This document shows, one piece after another, positions 23,739-34,507 of a DNA stretch of 64,000 nt. Under the pieces are notes generated by a model that was not told the origin of the DNA, searched no databases, and saw only the letters and a list, made by a program, of their open reading frames with translations. The position numbers were made by a program, and so were the translations under genes. Position 1 is the stretch's first letter, and each line of letters opens with the position of its first letter. Origin of the DNA: Candidatus Tyloplasma litorale (lineage in GTDB: Bacteria > Bacillota_I > Bacilli_A > Mycoplasmatales > Hepatoplasmataceae); contig AP027078.1 of NCBI GenBank assembly GCA_027943885.1, forward strand, positions 372,001 through 436,000, read 5' to 3'.

Positions 23739-25265
23739 TTATTTTATTAAAATATTACCTGTCATTTCTTTTGGTTTTTTAATTCCAGCATATTTTAAAA
23801 TAGTTGGTGCTAAATCACCTAATTTAGCTTCTATATTTTTAGAATCTGTAAATTCTTCTTTAAATTTAGCTTTTTTATCAGTAATAATTAATCTTACTGG
23901 TGCTGTTGTATGTGTTGTACATATAGAACCATCTTTATTAATCATTCTATCAGCATTTCCATGATCAGCAGTAATTAACATTACTCCTTTCATTTCCTTA
24001 ACTATTTTTGTATAAAGTTTTCCAAGCATTTCATCAGCAACTTCTAATGATTTAATTACAGCTTTTAAAACTCCTGTATGTCCCACCATGTCTGGTTGGG
24101 CAAAATTAATTAAAAATACATCTTGTCCATCTGCATTTTGAATAATTTTCTCTGTTAATGGTCTACATGACATTTCTGGTTCTAAATCATATGTTGCAAC
24201 TTTTGGAGAATCAACAAGAATTCTAGTTTCATGTTTCTTAGGAATCTCTTGTCCTCCATCTATAAAGAAAGTAACATGTGGATATTTTTCTGTTTCAGCC
24301 GCTCTCACTTGTTTTAATTTATTATTTTCTAAAACTTCACCAATTAAATTTTTCATTCTAATAGGTGGATACATAATATCTTGTGTGATTCCAGCATATT
24401 CTCTTGAAGAAACAAAATATAAATTCTCTTTTCTTCCTTGCTTAGGATCATATTGATATTTGGTAACATCAGTATCTGATCCAATTAATAAATGAGAAAT
24501 TTCTCTTGCACGATCAGGTCTAAAATTAATGAAAATAATTGAATCTCCATCACTAACACCTTTAAGTTTAGGATTAAAAGATGGATTAAAAAATTCATCA
24601 AATCTTCCTTCACTATACTCATTTTTAACATATTCATCAGCATCTTTAAATGATGCACCTTTTCTATCTGCGATAACATCATATGCAAGTTGAACTCTAT
24701 CCCATCTTTGATCTCTATCCATTGCATAATATCTTCCTGATATTGATGAAATTGGAATTTGTGCATCAATAATTTGCTTTAAATAATTCATTGCTGATTT
24801 TTGACTAACATCTCTTCCATCTGTGAAGGCGTGAAGAACAAATTCAACATTATTAGTTTTTAAAATTCTAGCAATTTCTATAATGTGTGAAATGTGTGAA
24901 TGAACTCCACCATCTGAAATCAAACCTAAAATATTGACTTTAGAATTATTTTTCTTAGCATGATCAATTGCTTTTAATAAGTATTTATTATCCTTCATTA
25001 AATTTTCTTTAACTTCTTTATTCATTAAAGCTAATGATTGATAAACAATTCTACCTGCACCAATATTCATATGACCCACTTCAGAATTACCCATTTGTCC
25101 ATCTGGAAGTCCAACAGGTTCACCTGATGCATTCATTAAAATATTGGGATATTGTTTTGCTCATTTATCTAGATTTGGTGTTTTAGCATGAGTAACTGCA
25201 TTCCCCTCTGAATCAGGGGCAACACCAACGCCATCCAATATAACTAAGGCTACTGGTTTTTTCAT
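23739..25265 (-). CDS. gpmI: 2,3-bisphosphoglycerate-independent phosphoglycerate mutase
   Basis: GpmI interconverts 3- and 2-phosphoglycerate using two Mn ions. The 508-aa protein has the alkaline-phosphatase-like metal site at the N-terminus ([10 protein letters not shown]), the nucleophile Ser in [44 protein letters not shown] and the C-terminal [10 protein letters not shown]. The start at 25265 is needed to include the first metal-binding Asp; a TGA Trp near residue 36 hides it from a standard-code reading. AAAAGGAGAAAA precedes the ATG. Confidence 0.96.
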
Positions 25266-25353
25266 TTTTTCTCCTTTTACTATTTAATATTTCATAATTA
25301 AAATAGTTTATATAAATAAATTATATACATATTTATAAAAAACATATTTTATT

Positions 25354-25390
25354 AAAAAGGAAACTAATTTAATAATTTAGTTTCCTTTTT
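25354..25390 (-). terminator. Intrinsic terminator after the SAP-like membrane protein
   Basis: Arms AAAAAGGAAACTAA and TTAGTTTCCTTTTT form a 14-bp stem followed by T-rich sequence on the minus strand. Confidence 0.87.
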
Positions 25391-25393
25391 TAA

Positions 25394-26398
25394 TTATTTT
25401 TTAGTTGATTTTGTTTTTTTGTTAGCTTTTTCTTGGTAGTATTTTTCTAATAACTCAATAAGTTGTTCCTTATTCATATTATTTTCATACTTTATTTTTT
25501 TTGAATCAAGTTCTTTAACTAATTCAATAATGGTTAGTTTACTATATTTTGAATTAGGATATTTATTATTTTTTTCAATTTCAGCTTGTTCTTTGATTGC
25601 AGCTTCTGCTCTTTCTTTTTTTATTCTTTCTCTTTCAATTTTTTCTTTTTCTTTGGCAGGTTTTACAATAAATTCTTCAACTAATTCAAGTAATTCATTT
25701 TTATTAGATTCAGGAGAATATGGAATACCTTCTGATTTTAATAAAAGTTTTAAATCTTGTGGAGTTAAATTAGAATAATCATGATTATTCTCTTCAACTT
25801 TTTGTTCATGTTTTTCAGGGACAACATATTGATGTGTTGATCCTTGTTTTACATTTGGAGCAAGTTCTTCTTCATTAACTGTTTTAGGTTGAACATTAAT
25901 ATATTTATAAAGATCTTCAATATTACCATTTCTTGGATCATCAAAACTAAATCCTCTTTTGTAATAACTTCTTAATCTTAATTTATTAGCAAATAAAATA
26001 TAATAATAACTTATAGCAGTGGAAATTAAAAGCATTGAAATAAATCCGATTCAACCTCCAACTGTTGCATCATCAACTATAATTGAAAATGTTGCATCAT
26101 CTGGAATTGGATTAAATCCATTTAAACAATACAAACCAAATGCACTAAGCATAGTTGTTCCAAAAAAAACAATTAAAAATTCTATAAATTGACCTCTAAA
26201 TAGTAATGCTCAACCTTTAAAAAAGAAAACAGTTCAAGAAAAACCAATTTTTAAAGGCATACTTTTTTTTGTTCCATCTGGAGCAGAAAAAGTAACATTA
26301 ATGTGTCTCACTCTTCCCATTTTTTCTTGTTTAGCATAAACAACAATTAAAGGTGTTAATAACAATAATTCAATTAAAAATATTATAAAAAAGTTCAT
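25394..26398 (-). CDS. Membrane protein with DUF2628-like N-terminus and two SAP-like motifs
   Basis: This 334-aa protein is not a known enzyme. The N-terminus has one hydrophobic helix (FFIIFLIELLLLTPLIVVYA), then GFSWTVFFFKGWALLFRGQ, a pattern like DUF2628/HrgC membrane proteins, and two more hydrophobic segments, ending near residue 130. The rest is charged and presumably cytoplasmic. It contains two copies of a helix-extension-helix motif: LTPQDLKLLLKSEGIPYSPE near residue 212 and LTIIELVKELDSKKIKYENN near the C-terminus, separated by a lysine/glutamate coiled stretch. Both look like SAP or HeH motifs, which in other proteins bind DNA or RNA. Tethering nucleic acid to the membrane is a possible role, not shown. 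Confidence 0.7.
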
Positions 26399-26429
26399 AT
26401 CAATATAATTATATATTATATTGATAAAC

Positions 26430-26470
26430 CAATATAAAAAATAGTAAGTATATTATTTATACTTACTATT
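26430..26470 (-). terminator. Intrinsic terminator after tpiA
   Basis: Arms AATAGTAAGTAT and ATACTTACTATT form a 12-bp stem with a 7-base loop, followed by a T-run on the minus strand. Confidence 0.87.
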
Positions 26471-26481
26471 TATAAAAAACA

Positions 26482-27276
26482 TTACTTATTATATGTTAAT
26501 AATTGAAAGAATGACTCTGGATCTAATGAAGCGCCACCTACTAATCCACCATCAATATCTGGTTGTTTCATTAAATCCTTCACATTTTCAGGTTTCATTG
26601 ATCCACCATATTGAATTCTAACTTCCTTAGCTATCTCATCACCATACATTTCTGCAATAACTTCTCTTGAAGCTTTAATAACTTTTTGAGCTTGATCAGG
26701 AGTTGCTGTTTTACCTGTTCCAATCGCTCAAATTGGTTCATAAGCAAGAACAACCTCTTTCATATGTTCAGGATTTAACCCAACTAAACATTCTTTAAGT
26801 TGTGTTTCAATCACTTCTAATGTTCTATCAGATTCAAATTCTGCTTCTGTTTCACCAAAAGCAACAATGGGAATGATGTAATCATCATCTTCTGAATCTA
26901 ATGTTTTAGTTACAGCAAGAACTTTAGCGTTCACTGAAGCATTTGTTTCATTATACATTTCTCTTCTTTCAGAATGTCCAATAATAACATATTCAACACC
27001 AAATTCTTGAAGCATTGGAATAGAAATTTCTCCTGTATATGCACCTGATTTATTTTCATTTACATTTTGTGCAGCTAAAGGAATGTATTTTGCATCATCT
27101 TCATCCATCAATGAAATCATTGAAATATAAGGAGCAGCAATTGCTCAATCTACTTCAATTTCTTTTCCATTTTTTTCATATTCACTTTTTAATTCAATAA
27201 ATTTATCAAAAAATGCCCTAGCCTCTGTTGGACCATTATTCATTTTTCAATTACCAACTATAATTGGTCTTCTCAT
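26482..27276 (-). CDS. tpiA: Triosephosphate isomerase
   Basis: TpiA interconverts dihydroxyacetone phosphate and glyceraldehyde-3-phosphate. The 264-aa protein has [12 protein letters not shown] with the catalytic Lys, the catalytic His in VIIGHSERR, the active-site [15 protein letters not shown] and the phosphate loop [12 protein letters not shown] stretch [10 protein letters not shown] is a small acidic insertion. Trp in NWK is a TGG or TGA codon, consistent with code 4. It starts one base after the pgk stop, so the two are translationally coupled. Confidence 0.96.
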
Positions 27277-27277
27277 A

Positions 27278-28477
27278 TTATTTTTCTTCAATAGCATCGA
27301 TCCCTGGTAATACTTTCCCTTCTAAAAATTCCATTGATGCTCCTCCACCTGTTGAAACATGAGTGAATTGATCAGCTAATCCTAACTTAGTAGCCGCTGC
27401 TGCTGAATCTCCACCACCAATGATTGTTGTTGCACCTTCTAGTGAAACCATTGTTTCAGCAATTGCTTGTGTTGCATGTTTAAAATTTTCAAATTCTGAA
27501 ACACCAAATGGTCCATTTCAAACAACTGTTTTAGCACCTTGTAATTCTTTTTTAACTCTTTCAATAGTTTTAGGACCCGCATCCATTCCCATCATTCCAT
27601 CAGGAATTTCATCATGAACCTCTCCAGGTACATCAGCAAATTCTTTTGAACAATATGAATCTTCAGCAATAATTAATTTATCACCATATTTTTCTAATAA
27701 TTCTTTAGCTAAATCTACCTTTTCTGGTTCACATAGAGAGTTACCAACTTTTCTCCCCATAGCTAAATGAAAAGTGTAGCACATAGCTGTACCAATAATA
27801 ACTTTATCAGCTTTTTGTGCTAATGATTCGATAACATTAATTTTATCAGAAACTTTAGCACCTCCTAATAAAGCAACAAATGGTCTTTTTGGATTAGTTA
27901 CTGCACCATGTAGAAATTTAACTTCTTTTTCAATTAAAAAGCCAATTGCTGATTCATTAATGTTAGATGCAATCCCAACATTTGAAGCATGTGCTCTATG
28001 AGCAGTTCCAAATGCATCATTGACAAATACATCACCTAATGAAGCTCAATATTTTCCTAATTCTGGATCATTTTTAGATTCTCTTTTTACAAGTTCTCCA
28101 TCGATAACATCTTCAAATCTTGTGTTTTCAAACATTACTATAGAACCATTTGTCATTTTAGAAATTGCTTTTTCTAATTCTTTTCCTCTAGTATTAGGAA
28201 TGAATTTAACATCTCATCCTGATAATTCTGCTAATTTTTCAGCAACCACTTTTACTGATTTAGAAATTTTATCTTCTTCAGAAGTAACTCTACCTAAGTG
28301 TGTAAACAATACTACTTTAGCATTATTTTCTAATAAATATTTAATAGTTGGAAAAGCAGCTGATATTCTATTTGTATCAGTCACAACACCATCTTTAATT
28401 GGAACATTGAAATCAACTCTTGTTAAAACAATTTTTCCATTTAAATCCTTTAAATCATTTAAAGTTTTTTTGTTCAT
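27278..28477 (-). CDS. pgk: Phosphoglycerate kinase
   Basis: Pgk makes ATP from 1,3-bisphosphoglycerate. The 399-aa protein starts with [11 protein letters not shown], has [46 protein letters not shown] and the nucleotide-binding [11 protein letters not shown] with [12 protein letters not shown] codons encode Trp, including the one in the WNGP motif. It is the first gene of pgk-tpiA and has AAGGAGAAAAAA upstream of the ATG. Confidence 0.97.
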
Positions 28478-28520
28478 TTTTTTCTCCTTAAATTTAAGAT
28501 TACTAAAATTATAAAATAAA

Positions 28521-28547
28521 AGAAATAGATTATCATAATCTATTTCT
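28521..28547 (-). terminator. Intrinsic terminator after the PemK/ToxN-like gene
   Basis: Arms AGAAATAGAT and ATCTATTTCT form a hairpin that overlaps the stop codon and is followed by a T-rich tail on the minus strand. Confidence 0.82.
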
Positions 28548-28938
28548 TATTTTGTTTATTTTCATATGAAAATATTCTTTGCAAAATTGAAATTGCCATG
28601 GGTTTTTTATTCAAAGGTAAATAATATTTCATTAATTTTATATCATCATTTTTAAGATCATTAATATTAAAAATAACAATTTGATCTAATTTAATGTAAC
28701 TTTCTTTTGTATAACTAAATTTAATTCAATTTCTATTTTTTTGTTTAGTATTATTATCCTTTGTTTTTACAGAAGTTAATGGAACAGCTAAAAAATGGTT
28801 TTGAGAAATTTTATTTTTAACAACTAAATAAGGTCTAGGATTTTTAAATTTAGAATCTTTATATTTAATGTTAACATTGTGTTCTTTCACTTCAATTATT
28901 TGGAAATTTTTAAGTTCTAAGTGTTTATATTTTTTCAT
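28540..28938 (-). CDS. PemK/MazF/ToxN-like small protein (candidate toxin)
   Basis: The 132-aa protein carries [18 protein letters not shown] and [13 protein letters not shown]. The RPYLVV plus VPLTS spacing is what one sees in PemK/MazF-fold endoribonucleases and, with APLTS, in ToxN-type toxins of type III toxin-antitoxin systems. No small protein antitoxin gene is next to it. Instead a structured RNA segment with an intrinsic terminator ends two bases before the ATG, so the gene can be expressed only by read-through. No Shine-Dalgarno is present. One TGA Trp at about residue 71 (NRNWIKF). Alternative: a conserved non-toxic Mollicute protein of the same fold. Confidence 0.55.
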
Positions 28939-28940
28939 TT

Positions 28941-28971
28941 AAAAAAAACGGCCGGTGCCCAGCCAACCAAA
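28941..28971 (-). terminator. GC-rich terminator abutting a start codon
   Basis: Stem GGCTGG/CCGGCC (one G-T pair) with a 3-base loop, followed by C-free T8 and then AAATG. This is the most GC-rich hairpin outside the tRNA genes. Confidence 0.75.
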
Positions 28972-29089
28972 ATACTTTAATCGTCTAATTAAATGGGTAT
29001 TAAAAAGATTAAAGAATAGTAGAAAGGAGTATGAAAATCTAGAGCGAAGCAACGACGACGACACGCTTAAACTACAAGACTTATAACTC
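28941..29089 (-). ncRNA. Structured leader RNA with GC-rich terminator, candidate RNA antitoxin or attenuator
   Basis: On the minus strand a TATAAT box (29096-29101) precedes a segment that is much richer in G and C than its surroundings. It has GAGUUAU/AUACUC at the ends of a 5' domain, a perfect 8-bp helix CUUUAAUC / GAUUAAAG, and finally GGCUGG-GCA-CCGGCC plus U8. The U-run is followed by AA and the ATG of the 132-aa gene. No match to tmRNA, SRP RNA or RNase P motifs was found on either strand. The role is inferred. Confidence 0.6.
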
Positions 29090-29095
29090 AAAAAT

Positions 29096-29101
29096 ATTAT
29101 A
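29096..29101 (-). promoter_or_regulatory. -10 box of the leader RNA
   Basis: Perfect TATAAT on the minus strand, placing transcription start near 29089. No good -35 is visible; the upstream region is the 13-bp A/T repeat. Confidence 0.5.
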
Positions 29102-29105
29102 ACAA

Positions 29106-29166
29106 ATAAAATACTAAATAAAAATACTAAATAAAAATACTAAATAAAAATACTAAATAAAAATAC
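29106..29166. repeat. 13-bp tandem repeat (about 4 copies)
   Basis: The unit TAAATAAAAATAC is repeated about four times, directly upstream of the leader RNA's -10 box. A-tract spacing like this could act as an UP-type element, or could vary in copy number. Confidence 0.8.
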
Positions 29167-29179
29167 GGAATATAAAATT

Positions 29180-29213
29180 AAAAAAAAAAAAAAAGATTTT
29201 ATAAAATCTTTTT
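29180..29213 (-). terminator. Intrinsic terminator after the dipeptidase gene
   Basis: An 11-bp arm AAAAAGATTTT and its complement, overlapping the stop codon, followed on the minus strand by a T15 tract. Confidence 0.85.
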
Positions 29214-30473
29214 AAAAAATTCTTCATAGATATCAAATGATTTTATAAAATCACTTAGTCTAGAATATTCATTATATTGATGTTCGGTTTGAGGAGTATC
29301 TTTAAAATATGGTCCAAAAGCCACAATATTAGGCATTGATCTTGCATAAGTTGCTCCACCTGTAGCAGTTGGTTCAGAAATTAAATCTTTTGTCACTGAT
29401 TGGTAAGATTCAATTAAATTTTTCATAATAAATGAATCCTTTTTAATATAAACACCTGTTAATCAATCGTATTCTTCAAATTCAAGATCAGAATAATTAT
29501 TTTTAATTTTTTCTAAAAGAATTTCTTTTAATTCTTTTGAATTTGTAGAATTAGGTATTCTTAAATCAAATAATATTTCTCCTTTTTCCTCATTAATATT
29601 AACAACTGCTAAATTAACAGACATTTCTAAATTATTATCATCAACAAATAATTTATTAAATAATGTTTGTCCATTTGTTTCATTTTTAACTTCATTTTTA
29701 ATAAAATCAATTAATTGATTTTTTTCTGAAATGGAAGGAATAATTTTAACAATAGCATTTTCACCTTCTTGAGGTTCCATTGCGTGAGCGGCTTTACCAA
29801 ATTCCTTATGAATTTCTCCTTTTGAATTTACATATTCCACTTCATCAGGAACAACATTTAATGCTTCTCCTGCTTTTAAAGTAAATTTTGTAGAAGGTTT
29901 TCCTTTTAATCTAAACTCTCAAAGTTCTCTTTCTGAATAAACAACTGGAAAGAAAGCATCTGCTGTATATCCATAAGTAGGTATTTCTTGGCCATCAGAT
30001 TTATATTTATCAACACCTCTTCAAAAAGATTCTTCATCAGTAGGTAAAATTAATCTGATTCTTTTAGTCAATTTCTTTTTAGATTCTGCTAATTTTTTTA
30101 ATAAATAAAATTGTTGCATCACAGGACCCTTGTCATCTTGAGTTCCTCTTCCTTTTAATAAATCACCATCAACTTTTAGTTCAAATGGATCATTTTCTCA
30201 TCTTGATAAATCTTGTCCTGGGGGAACAACATCTAAATGTCCTAAAATACCAATAAGTTCCTTTCCTTCACCTATTTCTATATAACAATAATGGTTATCT
30301 TCATCTTTAAAATATTTAAATCCTTCTCTTTTAGCAAGATTAATCATATAATCAAGTGCACTTATTAATTCTGGAGTTGGATAATTTTCAGGATTAGTTA
30401 AATAAGACTTAATTTTAATTAATCCTTTTAAATCTTCAATAAAAGATTCTTTGTTTTTTTCTAAGTAATTCAT
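29199..30473 (-). CDS. pepV: PepV-type M20 dipeptidase
   Basis: A 424-aa zinc or manganese dipeptidase of the M20 family, which splits imported dipeptides. Visible metal-site motifs are GILGHLDVVPPGQ, GTQDDKGPV and LPTDEESFWRGVD; the C-terminal half has SEPTATGGATYARS and the conserved late His in TPQTEHQYNEY. Three TGA codons encode Trp. The ATG at 30473 is preferred to one six codons upstream, because a perfect TATAAT lies exactly six bases before it. The mRNA should therefore start at the ATG itself (leaderless). Confidence 0.88.
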
Positions 30474-30479
30474 ATTTTT

Positions 30480-30485
30480 ATTATA
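30480..30485 (-). promoter_or_regulatory. -10 box giving a leaderless pepV mRNA
   Basis: TATAAT followed by six bases and ATG. With start sites normally about seven bases past the -10 box, transcription begins at or next to the start codon. Confidence 0.6.
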
Positions 30486-30503
30486 CAACACATATTTTTA
30501 TTT

Positions 30504-30533
30504 AAAATAAAAACACACTATAAAAATAATGTG
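30504..30533 (-). terminator. Intrinsic terminator 230 bases past the 70-aa gene
   Basis: On the minus strand CACATTAT and ATAGTGTG (one G-T pair) form a hairpin with a T4 loop, then TTTTTATTTT. The 226 bases between this and the 70-aa gene hold no supported gene; they contain a TTAA microrepeat (30744-30762) and could be a 3' UTR or a small RNA. Confidence 0.65.
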
Positions 30534-30759
30534 CTCCATAATTCCTCAACTAAAAATTTATATACAAATAAATCTCTAGTTATGGTTGTTTTTTTATGAA
30601 TTCTTATATATAAAAACACAAGTAAACACTTATCCCATAAATATCATACATTTCGTATAAAAAACGTATATTTATTCCCGTCTAAGGAATCGTTATAATT
30701 TTTGTATAAGTGAACATGTATTTATTTTCGTTAAAATTAGAATTTAATTAATTAATTAA

Positions 30760-30972
30760 TTAATATATAGGATTACCTAATTCAATATCTAATTGTCTTT
30801 CTATTTTGTGTTTAACACCCATTGGATCTGAATTTGTTCTAACTCATATTCCTCCACCTTCATAATCATAACAAAAAACTTTATTTTGATTATCAGGTTG
30901 CTCATTAACCCATTGACAAGCTTTTCTTGTTGAAGTTCCTGGAGTTCTTACAGAATAAAATATTTCTTTCAT
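30760..30972 (-). CDS. 70-aa protein of unknown function
   Basis: A short gene with a good GGAGG ribosome site eight bases before the ATG. It encodes MKEIFYSVRTPGTSTRKACQ, then WVNEQPDNQNKVFCYDYEGG and GIWVRTNSDPMGVKHKI, with a TGA-coded Trp in GIWVR. Two Cys and several aromatic residues suggest a small folded domain. It has no signal peptide or membrane helix. I do not recognise the family. It stands alone between pepV and gapA. Confidence 0.7.
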
Positions 30973-31094
30973 TATTACCTCCATCAATTTAATAATTTTT
31001 TATTTTTAACATATTATAATTATATAAAAAAAATTTTCAAATTTAAATAGAAATAAATGATGTATATGATTAAAAATAATTTACTATACAAATA

Positions 31095-31131
31095 AAATAA
31101 AAAAACTTCACCAAAATAAGTGAAGTTTTTT
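31095..31131 (-). terminator. Intrinsic terminator after gapA
   Basis: Arms AAAAAACTTCAC and GTGAAGTTTTTT form a 12-bp stem, with a T-run on both strands. Confidence 0.88.
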
Positions 31132-31139
31132 ATTTTATA

Positions 31140-32129
<990 letters not shown>

Positions 32130-32179
32130 ATTGATATTTCCTTTCATTATGTTTTTAAACACCTTAATTATAATACAAA

Positions 32180-32217
32180 AAAAATAAAACTCATAATATT
32201 GAGTTTATTTTTATTAT
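32180..32217 (-). terminator. Intrinsic terminator after the GntR gene
   Basis: Arms AATAAAACTCA and TGAGTTTATT (one bulged A) are followed by T-rich sequence on the minus strand. Confidence 0.7.
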
Positions 32218-32232
32218 TTTTAATATATAGTT

Positions 32233-32898
32233 TTAACTTCACTTAACTTCAAAAGCAGAAAAGTATTTGGGTTTAACTTTTGTAACTCTCATCATTGCTA
32301 CATTACGATCTTTTTTAAGATAATAAGAATAAGTAGTGGGTATATATTCCAAATCATTTAATAAAATATTTTTATCTGATAATGATGCAATTTCTAATTT
32401 ATGCATATTGATTACTTTATTAAAATTCTTTCTACTATGAATATCAACATTTCCAGAAATAACTTGTTTTAAAGAATATTTTTTTTCCATATTATTTAAT
32501 CAATTTATTGAATAAGCAACTATTTCATCATTAATGAAATACAACTTAACAAAAGTAATATGTTCATTTAAATCCATTTGAAATTCTTTATTAACCTTAT
32601 TTAAAAGAATTGATGGAATTTTTGAAGAAGAAGGTAAATAAATAACCTTTGTTGCTCCAATTATTTCTGATAAATAAAACATTTTGGATTTTTTATAAAA
32701 AGATGATACAAATGTTCCTTTTCCCTTAATTGTATATAATATCTCCCTTTCTTTCAATTTATCTATAACTTTTCTAACTGTCATTTTAGATAAATTGGAT
32801 TTTTCTATCAATTTTTGTTCTATTGGTATTTTTGAATTAATTTTTCATTCATTTGAATAAATTTTATCAATAATGTATTTTTCTAAATCAAACTTCAT
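32233..32898 (-). CDS. GntR/HutC-family transcriptional regulator
   Basis: The 221-aa protein has an N-terminal winged helix (KIPIEQKLIEKSNLSKMTVR, KVIDKLKEREILYTIKGKGT) near residues 20-70, typical of GntR regulators, then a UTRA-like ligand-binding domain. TGA codons encode Trp at EWKI, at the middle and near the end. It diverges from the choline-kinase-like gene, and a 24-bp palindrome lies in the shared 65-bp promoter region. The regulator likely controls itself and the kinase in response to a small metabolite. Confidence 0.88.
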
Positions 32899-32919
32899 TT
32901 CTTTATAATTATATTATAA

Positions 32920-32943
32920 ATACTATAACTTAAAGTATAGTAT
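32920..32943. promoter_or_regulatory. Palindromic operator between gntR-type gene and choline kinase gene
   Basis: Perfect 8-bp arms ATACTATA and TATAGTAT, separated by eight bases, lie in the divergent promoter region and overlap TATAGT/TATACA -10-like sequences of the plus-strand gene. GntR-family dimers bind such palindromes. Confidence 0.7.
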
Positions 32944-32963
32944 ATACAAGTAATGGAGAATAT

Positions 32964-33770
32964 ATGAAAAAATTTACAAATGCATTATCAAATGATGTTG
33001 AAATAAAAGGTAAGAAAGTAATAAAAAAATATAAAAAAGATGAATTTAAAGAAATTTATGGAAATGCTGAAATTATACTTTTAGAAAAAATGGGTTACAA
33101 ATATAAAGGTGATCAAGATAAAGTTGAAATTGAATATTTTCAACATAAACCATTTATTGATGAAAAAATAACTGATCAAGATATTTTAAATGTTGTAAAA
33201 GCAATTAAAAAGATAAATTCATTAAGCAAAACCAAACTAAGAATAAGTCCGTTTAAGGAAGTTTATTTAGGATTATTAACAAAATTAGATGGTAAAGTTA
33301 TTGGTGAAGAAGAAATGAAAATAGCTACTAGAGCTTTAAAAATATTAGAAAGTGGAAAACAAGTAGTTTTACATAATGATTTAGTTTCTGGTAATTTATT
33401 AAAGGTAAATGATAACGAAATAAAATTAATTGATTTTGAATATTCTGGATTAGGTAATCAACTTTTTGATATCGCATCTTTTATAACAGAAAGAGATTTA
33501 AATGAAGAGCAAGAAAAATTATTTATTAGTAAATTTACTAGTGTTAATAAAAAGAACTTAATGATAGTTAGTGCCTTTTTACAAATATTTTGAGCAAGAT
33601 GAGCATTATTTAAATATACTAAAACAAAGAAAGTAATTTATAAGGAAATTGCAAAATGAAAGCAACTTAAATATTATGAATTAGTTGAAATAATAGATTT
33701 TAAAAAAATTAATAATAACAATGATGAAGAAGAAAATAAAAAAGAAAATAGTAAAAAAATACCTGTTTAA
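32964..33770 (+). CDS. Choline/ethanolamine kinase-like phosphotransferase
   Basis: The only plus-strand gene in the window. The 268-aa protein has the kinase catalytic loop VVLHNDLVSGNLL and metal-binding IDFEYSG of the choline kinase/aminoglycoside phosphotransferase family (LicA-like). In Mollicutes such enzymes supply phosphocholine for phospholipids or glycolipids; the real substrate is not shown. Three TGA codons encode Trp near the C-terminus (FWARWALF). A GGAGAA site precedes the ATG. Expression is probably controlled by the divergent GntR regulator. Confidence 0.82.
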
Positions 33771-33784
33771 TCAGGTATTTTTTT
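33753..33784. terminator. Bidirectional terminator
   Basis: Arms AAAAAAATACCTG and CAGGTATTTTTTT lie between the plus-strand choline kinase gene and the convergent minus-strand membrane protein gene, with T-runs on both strands. Confidence 0.88.
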
Positions 33785-33796
33785 ACTATTATATAA

Positions 33797-34495
33797 TTAT
33801 TCTTTATCTTCTTCCTCTTCATCTTTTACATCAACAAAAGGATTATTTTTATAATCTTTATTATTTTTATTAGAATTAGAAGAATTTTTTGTATTATTAT
33901 GTTTTTTATGATCGTTAAGTTTTCCAGAATTAGGACCTTTAAACATATTTTGGAATTGATTCATTGCATTTTTCATTTCTGGATCATTTTCCATTTGCAT
34001 CATTTGTTTTCTCAATTGAGTTATTGTTATAAAAATAACAATAATAACTCCCAAAATATAACCTATTATTGCAAATGAAGGCAATGATAATATTAAAAAT
34101 ATTTGTTTTGAATGTGGAATAACAAATAAATTTAACATTGCTAAACTAGCAGAAGAAACTAATGGTAATGTATCTAAATTAATTGTCTTTATTTTATCTG
34201 CTAATATTTTATTAATCACTAATGAAAATATAAATATAGCAATTCCTAATAATCACATAAATCCATAATCTATTGTTCAAGTATAATTTTTTACTTGATA
34301 ACCTGTATCTCCTCATTGATTAAATTCTTGACTACCTGTAGAAGTTATAAAAACACTACATATTAATAAAGGAAAAATCCCTAGTAGTATAATCATTAAC
34401 AACTTTATGTAACCTTGAGTTTTCTTTTGTTGCATCATTCCAGGAGGCATTTTATAATTTAAATTTTTAAAAGGGTTTTGTTGATTATTATTCAT
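33797..34495 (-). CDS. Membrane protein of unknown function
   Basis: A 232-aa protein with a proline- and methionine-containing N-terminus (KMPPGMMQQKK) and four hydrophobic segments (near residues 30-50, 75-95, 105-125 and 130-155). The C-terminal tail is charged and Asn/Lys-rich and ends with a run of acidic residues (VDVKDEEEEDKE). TGA codons encode Trp (QWGDTG, YTWTID, FMWLLG). It has no recognisable catalytic motif. A perfect TATAAT sits exactly six bases before the ATG, so the mRNA is predicted leaderless. Confidence 0.75.
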
Positions 34496-34501
34496 ATGAT
34501 A

Positions 34502-34507
34502 ATTATA
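34502..34507 (-). promoter_or_regulatory. -10 box giving a leaderless mRNA
   Basis: TATAAT on the minus strand, six bases before the ATG at 34495. It is at the end of the T-rich tail of the tRNA-cluster terminator. Confidence 0.6.

Noticed and set aside
28941-29089. tmRNA, SRP RNA or RNase P RNA
   Set aside because: No tag frame, no GGAAG-type SRP loop and no RNase P core motifs were found on either strand, and the segment is too short for RNase P RNA.
29178-29194. Poly-A tract as a variable contingency locus
   Set aside because: It is the T-tail of the pepV terminator and is not placed to alter a reading frame or a promoter spacer.
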